From: Duganella sp. CF402
Lineage (GTDB): Bacteria; Pseudomonadota; Gammaproteobacteria; Burkholderiales; Burkholderiaceae_D
Assembly: GCF_900109645.1 (NCBI RefSeq)
Contig: NZ_FOBG01000001.1
Coordinates: 806,001 to 870,000 of the forward strand
Length of the DNA stretch: 64,000 nt
Direction: 5' to 3'
Shown one piece after another: positions 27,492-37,466 of this stretch (positions are counted from its first letter, which is position 1; each line of letters begins with the position of its first letter). The translations under genes were made by a program, and so were the position numbers. The notes under the pieces are model-generated. The model saw only the letters and a list, made by a program, of their open reading frames with translations. It made no database searches and was not told the DNA's origin.

Positions 27492-27524
27492 GGCGGACTC
27501 GCGTAACGGCGGTCCGCCTTTTTT
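27492..27524 (+). terminator. Rho-independent terminator after rimO
   Basis: The stem GGCGGAC / GTCCGCC (27492-27498 with 27512-27518) is followed by six T residues. It separates rimO from the creatininase-like operon 13 bp downstream. Confidence 0.9.
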
Positions 27525-27537
27525 GTTAGATGAGCTT

Positions 27538-28380
27538 ATGCCTGACTTGAGATTCCTGGCGGCGCTTGCCGCTTGCATGTTGATGGCCTCCGCTGCTACG
27601 GCCGCCGCCGAAGCGCCGGTCATGCTGGAAGAAATGACCAGCACCGAACTGCGCGCCCGCATCGACGCCGGCGCCACCACGGCGATCATCCCCATCGGCG
27701 GCACCGAGCAAAGCGGCCCGTATATCGCGCTGGGCAAGCACAATGTGCGCGCCGCCGCGCTGGCGCGGACGATCGCGCAAAAGCTGGGCAACGCGGTGGT
27801 GGCGCCGGTGGTGTCCTACGTCCCCGAAGGCAGCATCACGCCGCCCGCCGGCCACATGAAGTTTGCCGGCACGCTGTCGATCCCTGAATCCACTTTTGAA
27901 GACCTGCTGTTCGCGGCCGGCCAGAGCCTGCGCCAGCACGGCTTCCGCCACATCGTCCTGATCGGCGATCATGGCGGCTACCAGAAGAGCGAGACGCGTG
28001 TGGCGCAGCGCCTGAACAAGGCCTGGGCCAAGGATGGCAAGGCCGGTGCGCTGGCTCTGCTGGCCTACTATGACGTCACGCAGGATCCGTATATCGCCGA
28101 CCTTGAAAAGCGCGGCTACAGCAAGGCCGAAATCGGCCTGCACGCTGGCCTAGCCGATGCGTCGCTGATGCTGGCCACCGACAAATCGCTGGTCCGTACC
28201 GAAGCATTGGCACGCGGCCCGTCGCCCACCGTGAACGACGGCGTACGCGGTGACGCGCGCCGCGCCAGCGCCGAATTGGGCAAGCTGGGCGTGCAGCGTA
28301 TCGTCGATACCTCGGTTACGGCTATTTCCGAATTTGCGGCGCATGGCGCGCCGCCCACTTCACATAAAGAGTCAAAATGA
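27538..28380 (+). CDS. Secreted creatininase-family protein
   Basis: A 280-residue protein with a signal peptide of about 24 residues (ending ATAAAEA), then a creatininase-fold hydrolase. Family landmarks are recognisable but altered: the usual TEQHGPHLPLGTD reads TEQSGPYIALGKH, GHGGN reads GDHGGY, and HAGxxETS reads HAGLADAS. Several metal ligands thus differ from cytoplasmic creatininases, as in a secreted subgroup. Creatininase-type enzymes are metal-dependent amidohydrolases; MftE peptidases are also members. Its TGA overlaps the next ATG (ATGA), starting a chain of four overlapping genes. The actual substrate is unknown. Confidence 0.8.
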   Translation: MPDLRFLAALAACMLMASAATAAAEAPVMLEEMTSTELRARIDAGATTAIIPIGGTEQSGPYIALGKHNVRAAALARTIAQKLGNAVVAPVVSYVPEGSITPPAGHMKFAGTLSIPESTFEDLLFAAGQSLRQHGFRHIVLIGDHGGYQKSETRVAQRLNKAWAKDGKAGALALLAYYDVTQDPYIADLEKRGYSKAEIGLHAGLADASLMLATDKSLVRTEALARGPSPTVNDGVRGDARRASAELGKLGVQRIVDTSVTAISEFAAHGAPPTSHKESK

Positions 28381-29639
28381 AGACTAATCACATCGCTTAC
28401 GCGGCGCTGGCCGCCGCCGGTCTGATCGCAGCGGGCAGCCTGGCCGCTATTGGCTATTCGCAGTCGGCGCAAGCCGCGCAGGCAGGGCAGGGGGCGCCTG
28501 CCGCCGGTCCGGCCGCCGCTTCGGCCAGTGCCCCGCCCAACGTCTACGCCGGCATCGCCCCGGCCAACATGAGTCCTACGGTGCGCGACCATCTGCCGCG
28601 CGTCTACGTGCCTAACCTGCGTTCCAACGACGTCTACGTGATCGACCAGGAATCGCTGAAGGTGATCGACAAGTTCAAGGTCGGCGTCGGCCCGCAGCAC
28701 GTGGTGCCGGGCTGGGACCTGCAAACGCTGTGGGTAGCGAATAACGCCGAGCGCACCAACAAGGGTAGCCTGACGCCGATCGATCCAAAGACCGGCAAGC
28801 CGGGCACGCAGACTCCGGTGGACGATCCATACAATATGTACTACTCGCCGGACGGCAAATCGGCCATCGTGGTGGCGGAAGCCTTGCACCGCCTGGACTT
28901 CCGCGATCCGAAGACCATGCAGCTGCAGTACGCCATCGACGTGCCGCAATGCGGCGGCATCAACCACGCCGACTTTTCGCCGGACGGACGCTACGCCATG
29001 TTCACCTGCGAATTCGCCGGTTCGGTGGCGCGCATCGACCTGCAAACGCGCAAGGTCGAGGGCTACCTGAAACTGTCGATGCCGGCCACGCGCTTCTCGG
29101 AAAAGGATCCGATCGACCAGCTGCTGGCAAATGAAGTGTGCAGCAAGAAGAAGGGCATGCCGCAGGATATCCGCGTGTCGCCGGATGGTAAGCGCTACTA
29201 CATCGCCGACATGGATGCGGACGGCGTGCACATTGTCGATGCGGCGTCGTTCACCAAGGTCGGCTTCATCCCGACCGGCGTCGGCGCGCACGGCCTGTAC
29301 CCAAGCCGTGACGGCACCAAGCTGTATGTGGCCAATCGTGGCACCCACAACATCCACGGCAAGCCGAAAGGCAAAGGCCGCGTGACGGTGATCGACTTCG
29401 CCACCGAAAAAGTGGTGGCGCAATGGCCGGTCCCCGGCGGCGGCAGCCCGGACATGGGCAACGTCAGCGCGGACGGCAAGTACCTGTGGCTGTCCGGCCG
29501 CTTTGACGATGTGGTGTACCGCATCGACACCAGCAACGGCGACTTCAAGAAAATCAAGGTCGGCCAGGAGCCGCACGGCCTGACGGTATGGCCGCAACCG
29601 GGCCGCTACTCGCTGGGCCACACCGGCAATATGCGATGA
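28377..29639 (+). CDS. Secreted YVTN/YncE-type beta-propeller protein
   Basis: A 420-residue protein with an N-terminal signal peptide or anchor (to about residue 33), an Ala/Pro-rich linker and a seven-bladed propeller built of YVTN-like repeats (RVYVPNLRSNDVYVIDQES; KLYVANRGTHNI; KYLWLSGRFDDVVYRID). Such proteins act as periplasmic scaffolds or accompany redox enzymes. It is coupled to the creatininase-like gene upstream and metC downstream by ATGA overlaps. The role is not predictable from the sequence. Confidence 0.82.
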   Translation: MKTNHIAYAALAAAGLIAAGSLAAIGYSQSAQAAQAGQGAPAAGPAAASASAPPNVYAGIAPANMSPTVRDHLPRVYVPNLRSNDVYVIDQESLKVIDKFKVGVGPQHVVPGWDLQTLWVANNAERTNKGSLTPIDPKTGKPGTQTPVDDPYNMYYSPDGKSAIVVAEALHRLDFRDPKTMQLQYAIDVPQCGGINHADFSPDGRYAMFTCEFAGSVARIDLQTRKVEGYLKLSMPATRFSEKDPIDQLLANEVCSKKKGMPQDIRVSPDGKRYYIADMDADGVHIVDAASFTKVGFIPTGVGAHGLYPSRDGTKLYVANRGTHNIHGKPKGKGRVTVIDFATEKVVAQWPVPGGGSPDMGNVSADGKYLWLSGRFDDVVYRIDTSNGDFKKIKVGQEPHGLTVWPQPGRYSLGHTGNMR

Positions 29640-30802
29640 GCGTGAAAAAATCCCCGCAGACGGCGCTGATCCACACGGACTATCAAGCGCCGGAAGGCTT
29701 TGCGGCGTTCCCGAGCGCGATCCACCATGCGTCCACGGTGCTGTTCAAGAACGTCGCGGCCATGCGTTCGGGCGACTGGAAAGAGAAGAACGCCTATACC
29801 TACGGCTTGCATGGCACGCCGACCACCTTCACGCTGGAAGCGCGACTGGCCGAAATCGAAGGCGGCACGCACTGCCTGCTGGCCCCGAGCGGGCTGGCGG
29901 CGATTGCGATGGTGGACTTCGCGCTGCTCAAATCCGGCGACGATGTGCTGTTGCCGGATAACGTCTACAACCCGAATCGCGAACTGGGACGCTGGCTGTC
30001 GGCCGATTACGGCATCACCGCGCGCTACTACGATCCACTGATCGGCGAGGGCATCGCGGCGCTGATCCAGCCCAACACCAAGTTGATCTGGACCGAGGCG
30101 CCGGGTTCGGTGTCGATGGAAGTGCCGGACCTGCCGGCCATCTGCAAGGCGGCGCACGAGCGCGGCGTGCTGGTGGCGCTGGATAACACCTGGTCCGCCG
30201 GCCTGGCGCTGCGCGGCTTCGATCTTGGCGTCGACATTATCATGCAGGCGCTGACCAAGTACCAGTCCGGCGGTTCGGATGTGCTAATGGGCGCTGTGAT
30301 TACGCGCGATCGCGACCTGCACGACCGCATCAGCCTTGCGCACATGCGGCTCGGCATGGGCGTTGGCGCGGACGATGCCTACCTCGTTTCGCGCGGCCTG
30401 CCGACCATGCGCTTGCGCTTCGAGGCGCACGATGCGGCGGCACGCAAGCTGGCGGCATGGCTGCAAGCACGGCCCGAGATCACGAAAGTGCTGCACCCGG
30501 CTTTCGCCGATTGCCCCGGCCATGAAATCTGGAGGCGCGACTTCAGCGGCGCGGGCGGCCTGTTTTCTGTGATCTTCGACGAGCGCTATACCGAAGCGCA
30601 GACCGACCGCTTTGTCGACTCGCTCAAGCTGTTCAAGATTGGCTATAGCTGGGGCGGCGCCAACAGCCTGGTCATGCCGTATCGCATACAGCATATGCGC
30701 AAGAACTGGCAGGGCAGCGGCACGCTGGTGCGCTTCAACGTCGGTCTGGAAGACGTGCAGGATTTGATCGCGGATATTGAGCAAGCATTTGGGGAATTGT
30801 AA
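29636..30802 (+). CDS. metC: Cystathionine beta-lyase
   Basis: A 388-residue Cys/Met-metabolism PLP enzyme. It shows [12 protein letters not shown], the PLP stacking and phosphate region [19 protein letters not shown], and the Schiff-base lysine in [11 protein letters not shown]. It matches cystathionine beta-lyases, which make homocysteine for methionine synthesis. The start is fixed by the ATGA overlap with the propeller gene, and its TAA overlaps the hisC ATG. Cytoplasmic. Confidence 0.9.
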   Translation: MSVKKSPQTALIHTDYQAPEGFAAFPSAIHHASTVLFKNVAAMRSGDWKEKNAYTYGLHGTPTTFTLEARLAEIEGGTHCLLAPSGLAAIAMVDFALLKSGDDVLLPDNVYNPNRELGRWLSADYGITARYYDPLIGEGIAALIQPNTKLIWTEAPGSVSMEVPDLPAICKAAHERGVLVALDNTWSAGLALRGFDLGVDIIMQALTKYQSGGSDVLMGAVITRDRDLHDRISLAHMRLGMGVGADDAYLVSRGLPTMRLRFEAHDAAARKLAAWLQARPEITKVLHPAFADCPGHEIWRRDFSGAGGLFSVIFDERYTEAQTDRFVDSLKLFKIGYSWGGANSLVMPYRIQHMRKNWQGSGTLVRFNVGLEDVQDLIADIEQAFGEL

Positions 30803-31860
30803 TGAGTAAGTTCTGGAGCAAAGTCGTACATGGTTTGACGCCGTACACACCGGGCGAGCAGGTGCAGATGCCCGGCCTGGTCAAGCTGAACACCAACGAA
30901 AATCCTTACGGTCCTTCGCCGAAAGCCATCGCCGCGATGCAGGCGGCGGCGGGCGATGGCCTGCGCAAGTATTCCGATCCGTCCAACGCAGGCTTGAAGG
31001 ATGCGGTGGCACGCCGTTTCGGCCTGACGCGCGAGCAGGTCTTCGTCGGCAACAGCTCGGATGAAGTGCTGGCGCACACCTTCCACGCTTTGCTCAAGCA
31101 CGACTTGCCGCTGCTGGCGCCCGATATCAGCTACAGCTTCTATCCGACCTATTGCAGCCTGTATGGCATCGAATGCGTGCAGGTGCCGCTGAATGAGCGA
31201 TTTGAAATCGACATCGCCGATTACAACCGCCCGTGCGGCGCCATCATCATCGCCAACCCGAACGCGCCGACTGGCATTGGCTTGCCGCTGGCGCAGATCG
31301 AGGCTTTGGTGGCCGCGCATCCGGAGCAGGTGGTGGTGATCGATGAAGCCTACGTGGACTTCGGCGGCCAGAGCGCCGCTGCGCTGCTGGGACGTTATGA
31401 CAACCTGCTGGTGATCCAGACCCTGTCCAAATCGCGCTCGCTGGCCGGTTTGCGCGTGGGCTTTGCGCTCGGACATCCAGACCTGATCGCGGGCCTGGAA
31501 CGCGTGAAGAACAGCTTTAACTGCTACCCGCTGGGCCAAGTGCAGCAAGCCGGCGCCATCGCCTCGCTGGACGACGTGGCCTACACCGAGCAGACCTCCA
31601 ACGCCATCATCGCCAGCCGCGCGTGGCTGGTGGCGCAGCTGCAAGCGTTGGGCTTTGAGGTGCTGCCGTCGCAGGCCAATTTCGTGTTCGCGCGCCATCC
31701 GCAGCACGACGGCGCCAAGCTGGCCAAGGCGCTGCGCGAGCACGCCATCCTGGTGCGTCACTTCACCGCCGTGCGCATCGACCAGTTCCTGCGCATCTCC
31801 ATCGGCACCGACGAAGAGTGCGGCAAGCTGGTGGACGCGCTCAAGCAAATCCTCGCTTAA
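30802..31860 (+). CDS. hisC: Histidinol-phosphate aminotransferase
   Basis: A 352-residue fold-type I aminotransferase with [31 protein letters not shown] and the lysine motif [15 protein letters not shown]. These are HisC landmarks; the enzyme transfers an amino group to imidazole acetol phosphate in histidine synthesis. It lies apart from any other his gene here and at the end of the creatininase-propeller-metC chain, so it may be a second HisC-type copy. Its TAA overlaps the stop of the convergent gene. Confidence 0.9.
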   Translation: MSKFWSKVVHGLTPYTPGEQVQMPGLVKLNTNENPYGPSPKAIAAMQAAAGDGLRKYSDPSNAGLKDAVARRFGLTREQVFVGNSSDEVLAHTFHALLKHDLPLLAPDISYSFYPTYCSLYGIECVQVPLNERFEIDIADYNRPCGAIIIANPNAPTGIGLPLAQIEALVAAHPEQVVVIDEAYVDFGGQSAAALLGRYDNLLVIQTLSKSRSLAGLRVGFALGHPDLIAGLERVKNSFNCYPLGQVQQAGAIASLDDVAYTEQTSNAIIASRAWLVAQLQALGFEVLPSQANFVFARHPQHDGAKLAKALREHAILVRHFTAVRIDQFLRISIGTDEECGKLVDALKQILA

Positions 31861-32594
31861 TCGCGCACCACGCCGGACGGCCCGACGCGCTCTGCGTTGG
31901 GCACGTCCGACATGCGGATGCGCACCAGATGCCGGCGCTCGTCCGTGTAGGTGGTGCGGCCGTGCAGCATGCGATGGTTATCGGCCAGCAGCAGCGTGTC
32001 GGTCGGAAGCTGTTCCATGAAGCGCACGGCTTCCTGCTCGGCCACGCAGTGCATGATCTCCAGCGCTTCCACCAGCTCCGGGCTGCTCATGTCAGGCCGC
32101 GCCTCCAGACCCTTCTTGATCGAATCGTAGCGCCAGCGCATGGTAAACAAGTCGTCGCTGCGCACCGGCGGGCCGAATACCGGTGCGACATGAATTTCCA
32201 TCTGGTTGCCGGCGTCCGTTTCCGGCCGCGCTTTCACGTCCCATGCGACGCGGCCGGTGCGCTGGTCGGTGGAGGTGGGATAGCCGAGCATCAGCGTCAG
32301 CGCATACAGCGCGGCGTTGCGGCGGTCTTCCGGCAAGCCTTGCAATCCCAGTTTTTGCAGCACCACGCCATGCGCATCCAGCGCGCGGATGTGCTCCGCC
32401 AGCTTGCGCAGGGTCGACACTTCCTTCAGCTCCTGGCGCAGCGCCACCTCGTCCGGGTGCGGATAAAAGCCATTGTCGTTAAAACTATCAAAACGATTGC
32501 TTAAAACCTCAAAGATAATATTTAAATCATTACCCCAGGAGAATTCTCCAAGCGCTTGTACGATTTTTCCCTGGTATTCAATTGAGGTCAGCAT
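31857..32594 (-). CDS. TauD/TfdA-like dioxygenase remnant lacking the HxD motif
   Basis: A 245-residue protein. The C-terminal half resembles Fe(II)/2-oxoglutarate dioxygenases of the TauD/clavaminate synthase group: [12 protein letters not shown], then [25 protein letters not shown] with the distal His and the 2-oxoglutarate-binding Arg. The HxD/E that should lie before this half is not seen. The family is usually 280-330 residues, so a central segment near [12 protein letters not shown] appears lost in frame. The first 43 codons are AT-rich, unlike the rest. It is probably inactive or altered in function. CGGAG precedes the ATG. Confidence 0.65.
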   Translation of the reverse strand: MLTSIEYQGKIVQALGEFSWGNDLNIIFEVLSNRFDSFNDNGFYPHPDEVALRQELKEVSTLRKLAEHIRALDAHGVVLQKLGLQGLPEDRRNAALYALTLMLGYPTSTDQRTGRVAWDVKARPETDAGNQMEIHVAPVFGPPVRSDDLFTMRWRYDSIKKGLEARPDMSSPELVEALEIMHCVAEQEAVRFMEQLPTDTLLLADNHRMLHGRTTYTDERRHLVRIRMSDVPNAERVGPSGVVRD

Positions 32595-32689
32595 GATTAA
32601 CTCCGGAAGTGTTTTCTGGAATTATTCTAGATTAATTTATTTGAGCTGTGATAAATTTGAAGGCATGTGTCGCGAATTAGGGGAATATC

Positions 32690-34297
32690 ATGAGGATAGC
32701 AACCAAGCTCGGCCTATCATTCTGCGCCGTGCTATTGATGACGGCAATTGTGGGTATATTTTCGATATATGAACTGGCAAAAGTGAATGAAATATCGACG
32801 CGACTTTCATCTCGCTGGTTACCAAGTGTGAGAATTATTGAGGATGTTAAATCTCAAATAGCGCGCATTCGCACGCGGGAATTCCAATATATTATATCTT
32901 CCGATCCGGCGGATATGGATAAATACGACAAAGTGATCGCCACGGATCTGGAAGATTTGAAAAAAATGCAGAATGAGTACGAGGCCTTACTGGACACGCC
33001 GGACGAAAAAGCGCTGTACAGCGCATTCACCGAGCAGTGGGGCCGCTACATGGCGGAAGACGCCAAGATCCGCGCCGCCGTGCGCGCCGGCGACGTGGAA
33101 GGCGCCAAGAAGCTGATCCGGGGCGAGTCCAACAAGTTGATCGTGTCGATGCGCGGCGTGGTGGATAAGCTGGTCAATTTCTACTCGGACGGCGGCAAGG
33201 AGGCGGCGGCGGAGGGCGTGCACCGCTACGAATCCTCACGCTTGCTGATTGTGTCGCTGATCATTGGCAGCATGGCGCTGGGCGCGGCCGGCGCGGTGCT
33301 GATTACGCGCCGCCTGATGCGCGGCCTCGGTGGCGAGCCGTCCTACGCCACGGATATCGTCACACGCATCGCCGCCGGCGACCTGTCGGCTCACGTCGAG
33401 GTGAAGCCCGGCGACACGCATAGCCTGCTGTATGCGATGAAGCAGATGCGCGACAGCCTGGCCAGGATCGTCACCGACGTGCGCGGCTCGACCCACGTGA
33501 TTGCATCGGCCTCAGGCCAGATCGCGGCCGGTAACCTGGATCTGTCTTCGCGCACCGAGCAGCAAGCCAGTTCGCTGGAAGAGACGGCGGCGTCGATGGA
33601 GCAGTTGACCTCCACTGTGCGCCAGAATTCGGACGTCGCCGCGCAGGCCAATCAGTTGGCCGGCTCCGCGTCCGACGTGGCGCAAGCGGGCAGCGAGGTG
33701 GTGGGGCGCGTGGTCAATACGATGGAATCGATCAATGCGTCGTCGCGCAAGATCGGCGACATCATCGCGGTCATCGACGGTATCGCTTTCCAGACCAATA
33801 TCCTGGCCTTGAACGCCGCCGTGGAAGCGGCGCGCGCCGGTGAGCAGGGGCGCGGCTTCGCGGTGGTGGCTTCCGAGGTGCGCAATCTGGCGCAGCGTTC
33901 GGCCGGTGCTGCGCGCGAGATCAAGGAGTTGATCGGCAATTCGGTCAGCCAGGTGGAAGAGGGCAGCAAGCTGGTGGCGGAAGCGGGTAACACGATGGAG
34001 CGCGTGGTGGCCAGCGTGCAGCGCGTGACTGATCTGATTTCCGAAATCACCAACGCGGGCCGCGAGCAGAGCCTCGGCATAGAGCAGGTCAATCAGGCCA
34101 TCGCGGAAATGGATACGGTGACGCAGCAGAATGCGGAGCTAGTGCAGCAGGCGACGACTGCGGCACAGAGTATGCAGGAACAGGCGGCATCGCTGGCGCA
34201 ACTTGTTAGTGTGTTCCAGCTTAATTCGCACGAGGAGGGCGCGTTGCGGCGTTTGACGACGCCATCGCAACAGCGGCAGCTGTCGATGTCGCGTTAG
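32690..34297 (+). CDS. Methyl-accepting chemotaxis protein
   Basis: A 535-residue chemoreceptor. A first membrane helix (about 8-30) is followed by a periplasmic four-helix-bundle sensor (about 31-188) and a second helix (about 189-210). HAMP and a long signalling hairpin follow, with the conserved tip EIKELI region preceded by [33 protein letters not shown] (split in segments here). It has no C-terminal pentapeptide tether. The first about 100 codons are AT-rich (about 40% GC by hand count) while the signalling part is GC-rich. AGGGGA precedes the ATG. Ligand unknown. Confidence 0.93.
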   Translation: MRIATKLGLSFCAVLLMTAIVGIFSIYELAKVNEISTRLSSRWLPSVRIIEDVKSQIARIRTREFQYIISSDPADMDKYDKVIATDLEDLKKMQNEYEALLDTPDEKALYSAFTEQWGRYMAEDAKIRAAVRAGDVEGAKKLIRGESNKLIVSMRGVVDKLVNFYSDGGKEAAAEGVHRYESSRLLIVSLIIGSMALGAAGAVLITRRLMRGLGGEPSYATDIVTRIAAGDLSAHVEVKPGDTHSLLYAMKQMRDSLARIVTDVRGSTHVIASASGQIAAGNLDLSSRTEQQASSLEETAASMEQLTSTVRQNSDVAAQANQLAGSASDVAQAGSEVVGRVVNTMESINASSRKIGDIIAVIDGIAFQTNILALNAAVEAARAGEQGRGFAVVASEVRNLAQRSAGAAREIKELIGNSVSQVEEGSKLVAEAGNTMERVVASVQRVTDLISEITNAGREQSLGIEQVNQAIAEMDTVTQQNAELVQQATTAAQSMQEQAASLAQLVSVFQLNSHEEGALRRLTTPSQQRQLSMSR

Positions 34298-34323
34298 GCT
34301 GTTCTACCGCGCATTTGCTGATA

Positions 34324-34343
34324 TACTGTATATAAACACAGTA
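34324..34343. promoter_or_regulatory. LexA (SOS) box before the radical-SAM/UdgX operon
   Basis: TACTGTATATAAACACAGTA carries CTGT-N8-ACAG and fits the extended LexA consensus of Escherichia coli and betaproteobacteria (TACTGTATATATATACAGTA) at 18 of 20 positions. It ends 13 bp before the ATG, so LexA would block the operon. Confidence 0.88.
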
Positions 34344-34356
34344 TATTGGAAGTGCG

Positions 34357-35589
34357 ATGGAGATCAAGGACAAGCTGGAGATATTGGCCGATGCGGCCAA
34401 GTACGACGCTTCGTGCGCGAGCAGCGGAGCGCCCAAGCGTAATTCTGTCGGCAAGGAGGGCTTGGGCGCAACCACCGGCATGGGCATCTGCCACAGCTAC
34501 ACGCCGGATGGGCGCTGCGTGTCGCTGCTCAAAGTCCTGTTGACCAATTACTGTTTGTACGATTGCCAGTATTGCGTCAACCGGCGTACATCGAACGTGC
34601 CGCGTGCGCGTTTCTCTGTCGCGGAGGTGGTCAAGCTGACGACCGATTTCTATCTCCGCAATTACATCGATGGGCTGTTTCTCAGCTCGGGCATTATCCA
34701 GTCGGCGGATTACACGATGGAGCAGCTGGTGCAAGTGGCGCGTCAGCTGCGCGAGGTGCATCAGTTCCGTGGCTATATCCATTTGAAGACGATCCCGGAT
34801 GCGGATCCGGCGCTGATCGCGGCGGCGGGGCGCTATGCCGACCGCTTGAGCGTGAATATCGAGCTGCCCACGCAGGACAGTGTGCAAAAGCTGGCGCCGG
34901 AGAAGAGCGTACATACCATCAAGCTGGCCATGAGCTCCATACGCCGCCAGCTGGACGAACGGGCGGAAGAGCCGAAGGCGCCGCGTTTCGCGCCAGCCGG
35001 GCAGAGCACGCAGATGATTGTTGGCGCAGATGCCAGCGACGATCAGCAGATTTTGTCGACTGCCGAGACGCTGTATGGCAGCTATAAACTCAAGCGGGTG
35101 TACTACTCGGCGTTTAGTCCGATACCGCAGAGTCCTCGCAGCGTGCCTTTGGCGCCGCCCCCTTTGCTGCGCGAGCATCGGCTGTATCAGGCGGATTTCC
35201 TGATGCGTGGTTATGGCTTCCAGGCGGATGAGCTATTGCCGGCGGGCGGCGGCAACCTGGCGCTGGACATCGATCCCAAGCTGGCGTGGGCCTTGCAGCA
35301 TCGTGAACATTTTCCGCTCGACTTGAATCGCGCCGAGCCGCATATGATTGCGCGCGTGCCGGGCATCGGCTTGCGCAATGCGCAGCGGATTGTTGAGTTG
35401 CGGCGTATGCGGCAGGTGCGCTATGCCGACCTTACGCGGCTGCGTTGCAGCATGAAGAAGATTGCGCCCTTCATTATCACGGCGGACTATTTTCCCGCGC
35501 GCGACGCCACGCCGTCCGAGCATTTGCGGCGCGCGATGGTGGAGGCGCCGCAGCAGATGAATCTGTGGCCGGAGTTGCAGGCGGCATGA
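34357..35589 (+). CDS. Putative DNA modification/repair radical-SAM protein
   Basis: A 410-residue radical-SAM protein of the type found next to UdgX genes (rSAM_link_UDG). The cluster cysteines are Cys66, Cys70 and Cys73 in CLYDCQYC. A helix-hairpin-helix DNA-binding motif lies near the end (HMIARVPGIGLRNAQRIVELRRM). The GGAAG ribosome site overlaps the tail of the LexA box region. Its TGA overlaps the ATG of the UdgX gene. The chemistry is not known; pairing with UdgX and SOS control support a role in DNA repair. Confidence 0.88.
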   Translation: MEIKDKLEILADAAKYDASCASSGAPKRNSVGKEGLGATTGMGICHSYTPDGRCVSLLKVLLTNYCLYDCQYCVNRRTSNVPRARFSVAEVVKLTTDFYLRNYIDGLFLSSGIIQSADYTMEQLVQVARQLREVHQFRGYIHLKTIPDADPALIAAAGRYADRLSVNIELPTQDSVQKLAPEKSVHTIKLAMSSIRRQLDERAEEPKAPRFAPAGQSTQMIVGADASDDQQILSTAETLYGSYKLKRVYYSAFSPIPQSPRSVPLAPPPLLREHRLYQADFLMRGYGFQADELLPAGGGNLALDIDPKLAWALQHREHFPLDLNRAEPHMIARVPGIGLRNAQRIVELRRMRQVRYADLTRLRCSMKKIAPFIITADYFPARDATPSEHLRRAMVEAPQQMNLWPELQAA

Positions 35590-37085
35590 TACGCAAGGTG
35601 GTGCGATCGTTCGACGAATGGCGTGCGGCGGTGCGCGACCTGATCGCGCGCCAAGTCCCGCCCGAATTCGTAGAATGGGCTGGCAGCGAAAGCGACGGAG
35701 ACCTGTTCACCGCCGCCGCGCCCGGCGACGCACCGGCTCCGGCCGAGCGGACCGCCATCCGCTACACCGCGCCCGGCGCCGCGTCGCCTGCCGTCGCGCA
35801 CCCGGCCGAGCCGCCCGCTGCTGCACCGGAGTTGCGCTTGCCGCGCGCGTTCGTGGAGATGCTGGCGACGGCCGCTTGCTTCAGCGCGGCGGATCGCTGG
35901 GCTTTTCTCTACAAGCTGGTTTGGCGCTGGCAGCTCGGCGAGCGTGAGGTGATCTCAGCGGCGGACACCGATGGTGCGCGGCTGTATGCGATGGTCAAAG
36001 CCGTCCACCGCGAGGAGCATGACATGCACGCCTACGTACGATTCCGCGAACGTCCCGAACGCGCCGGCGATCCACGTTTCGTGGCCTGGTTCGAACCCAC
36101 GCACGACGTGCTGCCGCAGGTTGCGCGCCACTTCGCCAACCGCATGGGCCGCGCCACCTGGATGATCGCCACGCCCGCCGCCACCGTGCTGTGGGACGGC
36201 GAACGCCTGCACGACGCGCCGCCTCGCCTGCGCAGCGCCGCCGACATTGAGGACAGCGGCGAAGCGCTCTGGCTCACCTACTACCGGAGTATCTTCAACC
36301 CGGCCCGCCTGAACGCCGACCTGCTGCGCAGCCACATCCCATCGCGCTTCTGGAAAAATCTTCCTGAAGGCGCCATCGTGCCGGCCATGATCAGCGGTGC
36401 CGCCAACGGCGAACGCCGCTCCGGCCAGACCGGCACGGTCGGCCGCCGCAGCGGCGCCACCACCATCGCCGTGACGCCCGAACGCGCACAACCGCAGCGC
36501 GACGAGCCGGATACGCTGGACCAATGCCGCCGCTGCGACCTGTGGCGCAATGCCACGCAAGCGGTGCCCGGCGTCGGCCCGAAGAAAGCCCGCATCATGC
36601 TGGTCGGCGAACAGCCCGGCGATCAGGAAGACCTGCAAGGCTTGCCCTTCGTCGGCCCGGCCGGCGCGGTGCTGGACCGCGCGCTGGCCGAAGCCGGCGT
36701 GGAACGCGATCACGTCTACCTGACCAACGCTGTCAAACACTTCAAATGGGAACTGCGCGGCAAACGCCGCCTGCACAAGACACCAGCGCAGCGTGAAGTA
36801 AGCGCATGCCACGTCTGGCTGGAAGAGGAGCTGGCGCGCGTGAAACCGGACGTGGTCGTGGCACTGGGCGCCACCGCGCTCAAGTCCGTGATGAAAGACG
36901 GCAACGCCACCATGAGCGCCGTGATGGACGCGCCGTTCCAGCACGAAGGCCGCTGGGTGGTGGCGGTCTACCACCCATCATTCGTGCTGCGCGCGCGGGA
37001 TGAGGAAAGCCGGCAGCAGGCCTACGAGGTGATCGTCGCCGGCCTGCGCGAGGCGCTCAGACTGGCGCCGCCTCGTTCCGGTTGA
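35586..37085 (+). CDS. DUF4130-UdgX uracil-DNA glycosylase fusion
   Basis: A 499-residue fusion. The N-terminal about 270 residues are the DUF4130 (SAM-linked) domain (WAFLYKLVWRW, RFVAWFEPTHDVLPQVARHF). The C-terminal about 190 residues are a UDG with GEQPGDQEDLQGLPFVGPAG and HPS. The UdgX-specific loop GKRRLH is present; His397 is the residue that in UdgX forms a covalent bond to the DNA after uracil removal. It is coupled to the radical-SAM gene and shares the LexA box. Its last 29 bp overlap the convergent membrane protein gene. Confidence 0.92.
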   Translation: MIRKVVRSFDEWRAAVRDLIARQVPPEFVEWAGSESDGDLFTAAAPGDAPAPAERTAIRYTAPGAASPAVAHPAEPPAAAPELRLPRAFVEMLATAACFSAADRWAFLYKLVWRWQLGEREVISAADTDGARLYAMVKAVHREEHDMHAYVRFRERPERAGDPRFVAWFEPTHDVLPQVARHFANRMGRATWMIATPAATVLWDGERLHDAPPRLRSAADIEDSGEALWLTYYRSIFNPARLNADLLRSHIPSRFWKNLPEGAIVPAMISGAANGERRSGQTGTVGRRSGATTIAVTPERAQPQRDEPDTLDQCRRCDLWRNATQAVPGVGPKKARIMLVGEQPGDQEDLQGLPFVGPAGAVLDRALAEAGVERDHVYLTNAVKHFKWELRGKRRLHKTPAQREVSACHVWLEEELARVKPDVVVALGATALKSVMKDGNATMSAVMDAPFQHEGRWVVAVYHPSFVLRARDEESRQQAYEVIVAGLREALRLAPPRSG

Positions 37086-37419
37086 TGCGGGTGACGCCGA
37101 CGATCAGGCGATACGCCTTCCACAGCCAGGCGCCGATCCAGATCAGCCACGCAACCGGAATCCCGATAATGGTCATGAAGAACACCGCGCCCACCACCAC
37201 CAGCACGATATACCACCAGAAGGAGCGGATCATCCAGGTGTGATGACTGTGCACGAAGGTGCCTTCGGTGCTGGGCCGTTGCAGGTAGTTGAAGATGAGC
37301 GGCAGGATGGAAAACGCGCCCAGCGAGAAGATGAAGCTGACGGCGTGGATCACGTATAACCACCATGCGGTGCTCTTGGCAGATTCAAGCCGATTATCCA
37401 GTACCAGTTCTTGCGACAT
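37057..37419 (-). CDS. DUF4870-like small membrane protein
   Basis: A 120-residue inner membrane protein with three predicted helices (AWWLYVIHAVSFIFSLGAF; WWYIVLVVVGAVFFMTIIGI; WLIWIGAWLWKAYRLIVG) and a Tic20/DUF4870-like pattern. AAGGAG precedes the ATG. The 3' end overlaps the udgX gene on the other strand by 29 bp. Function unknown. Confidence 0.8.
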   Translation of the reverse strand: MSQELVLDNRLESAKSTAWWLYVIHAVSFIFSLGAFSILPLIFNYLQRPSTEGTFVHSHHTWMIRSFWWYIVLVVVGAVFFMTIIGIPVAWLIWIGAWLWKAYRLIVGVTRINRNEAAPV

Positions 37420-37466
37420 GATTGCTCCTTGGTTGTTTGTCTTTAGTATAACTAATCAGCGGACCA

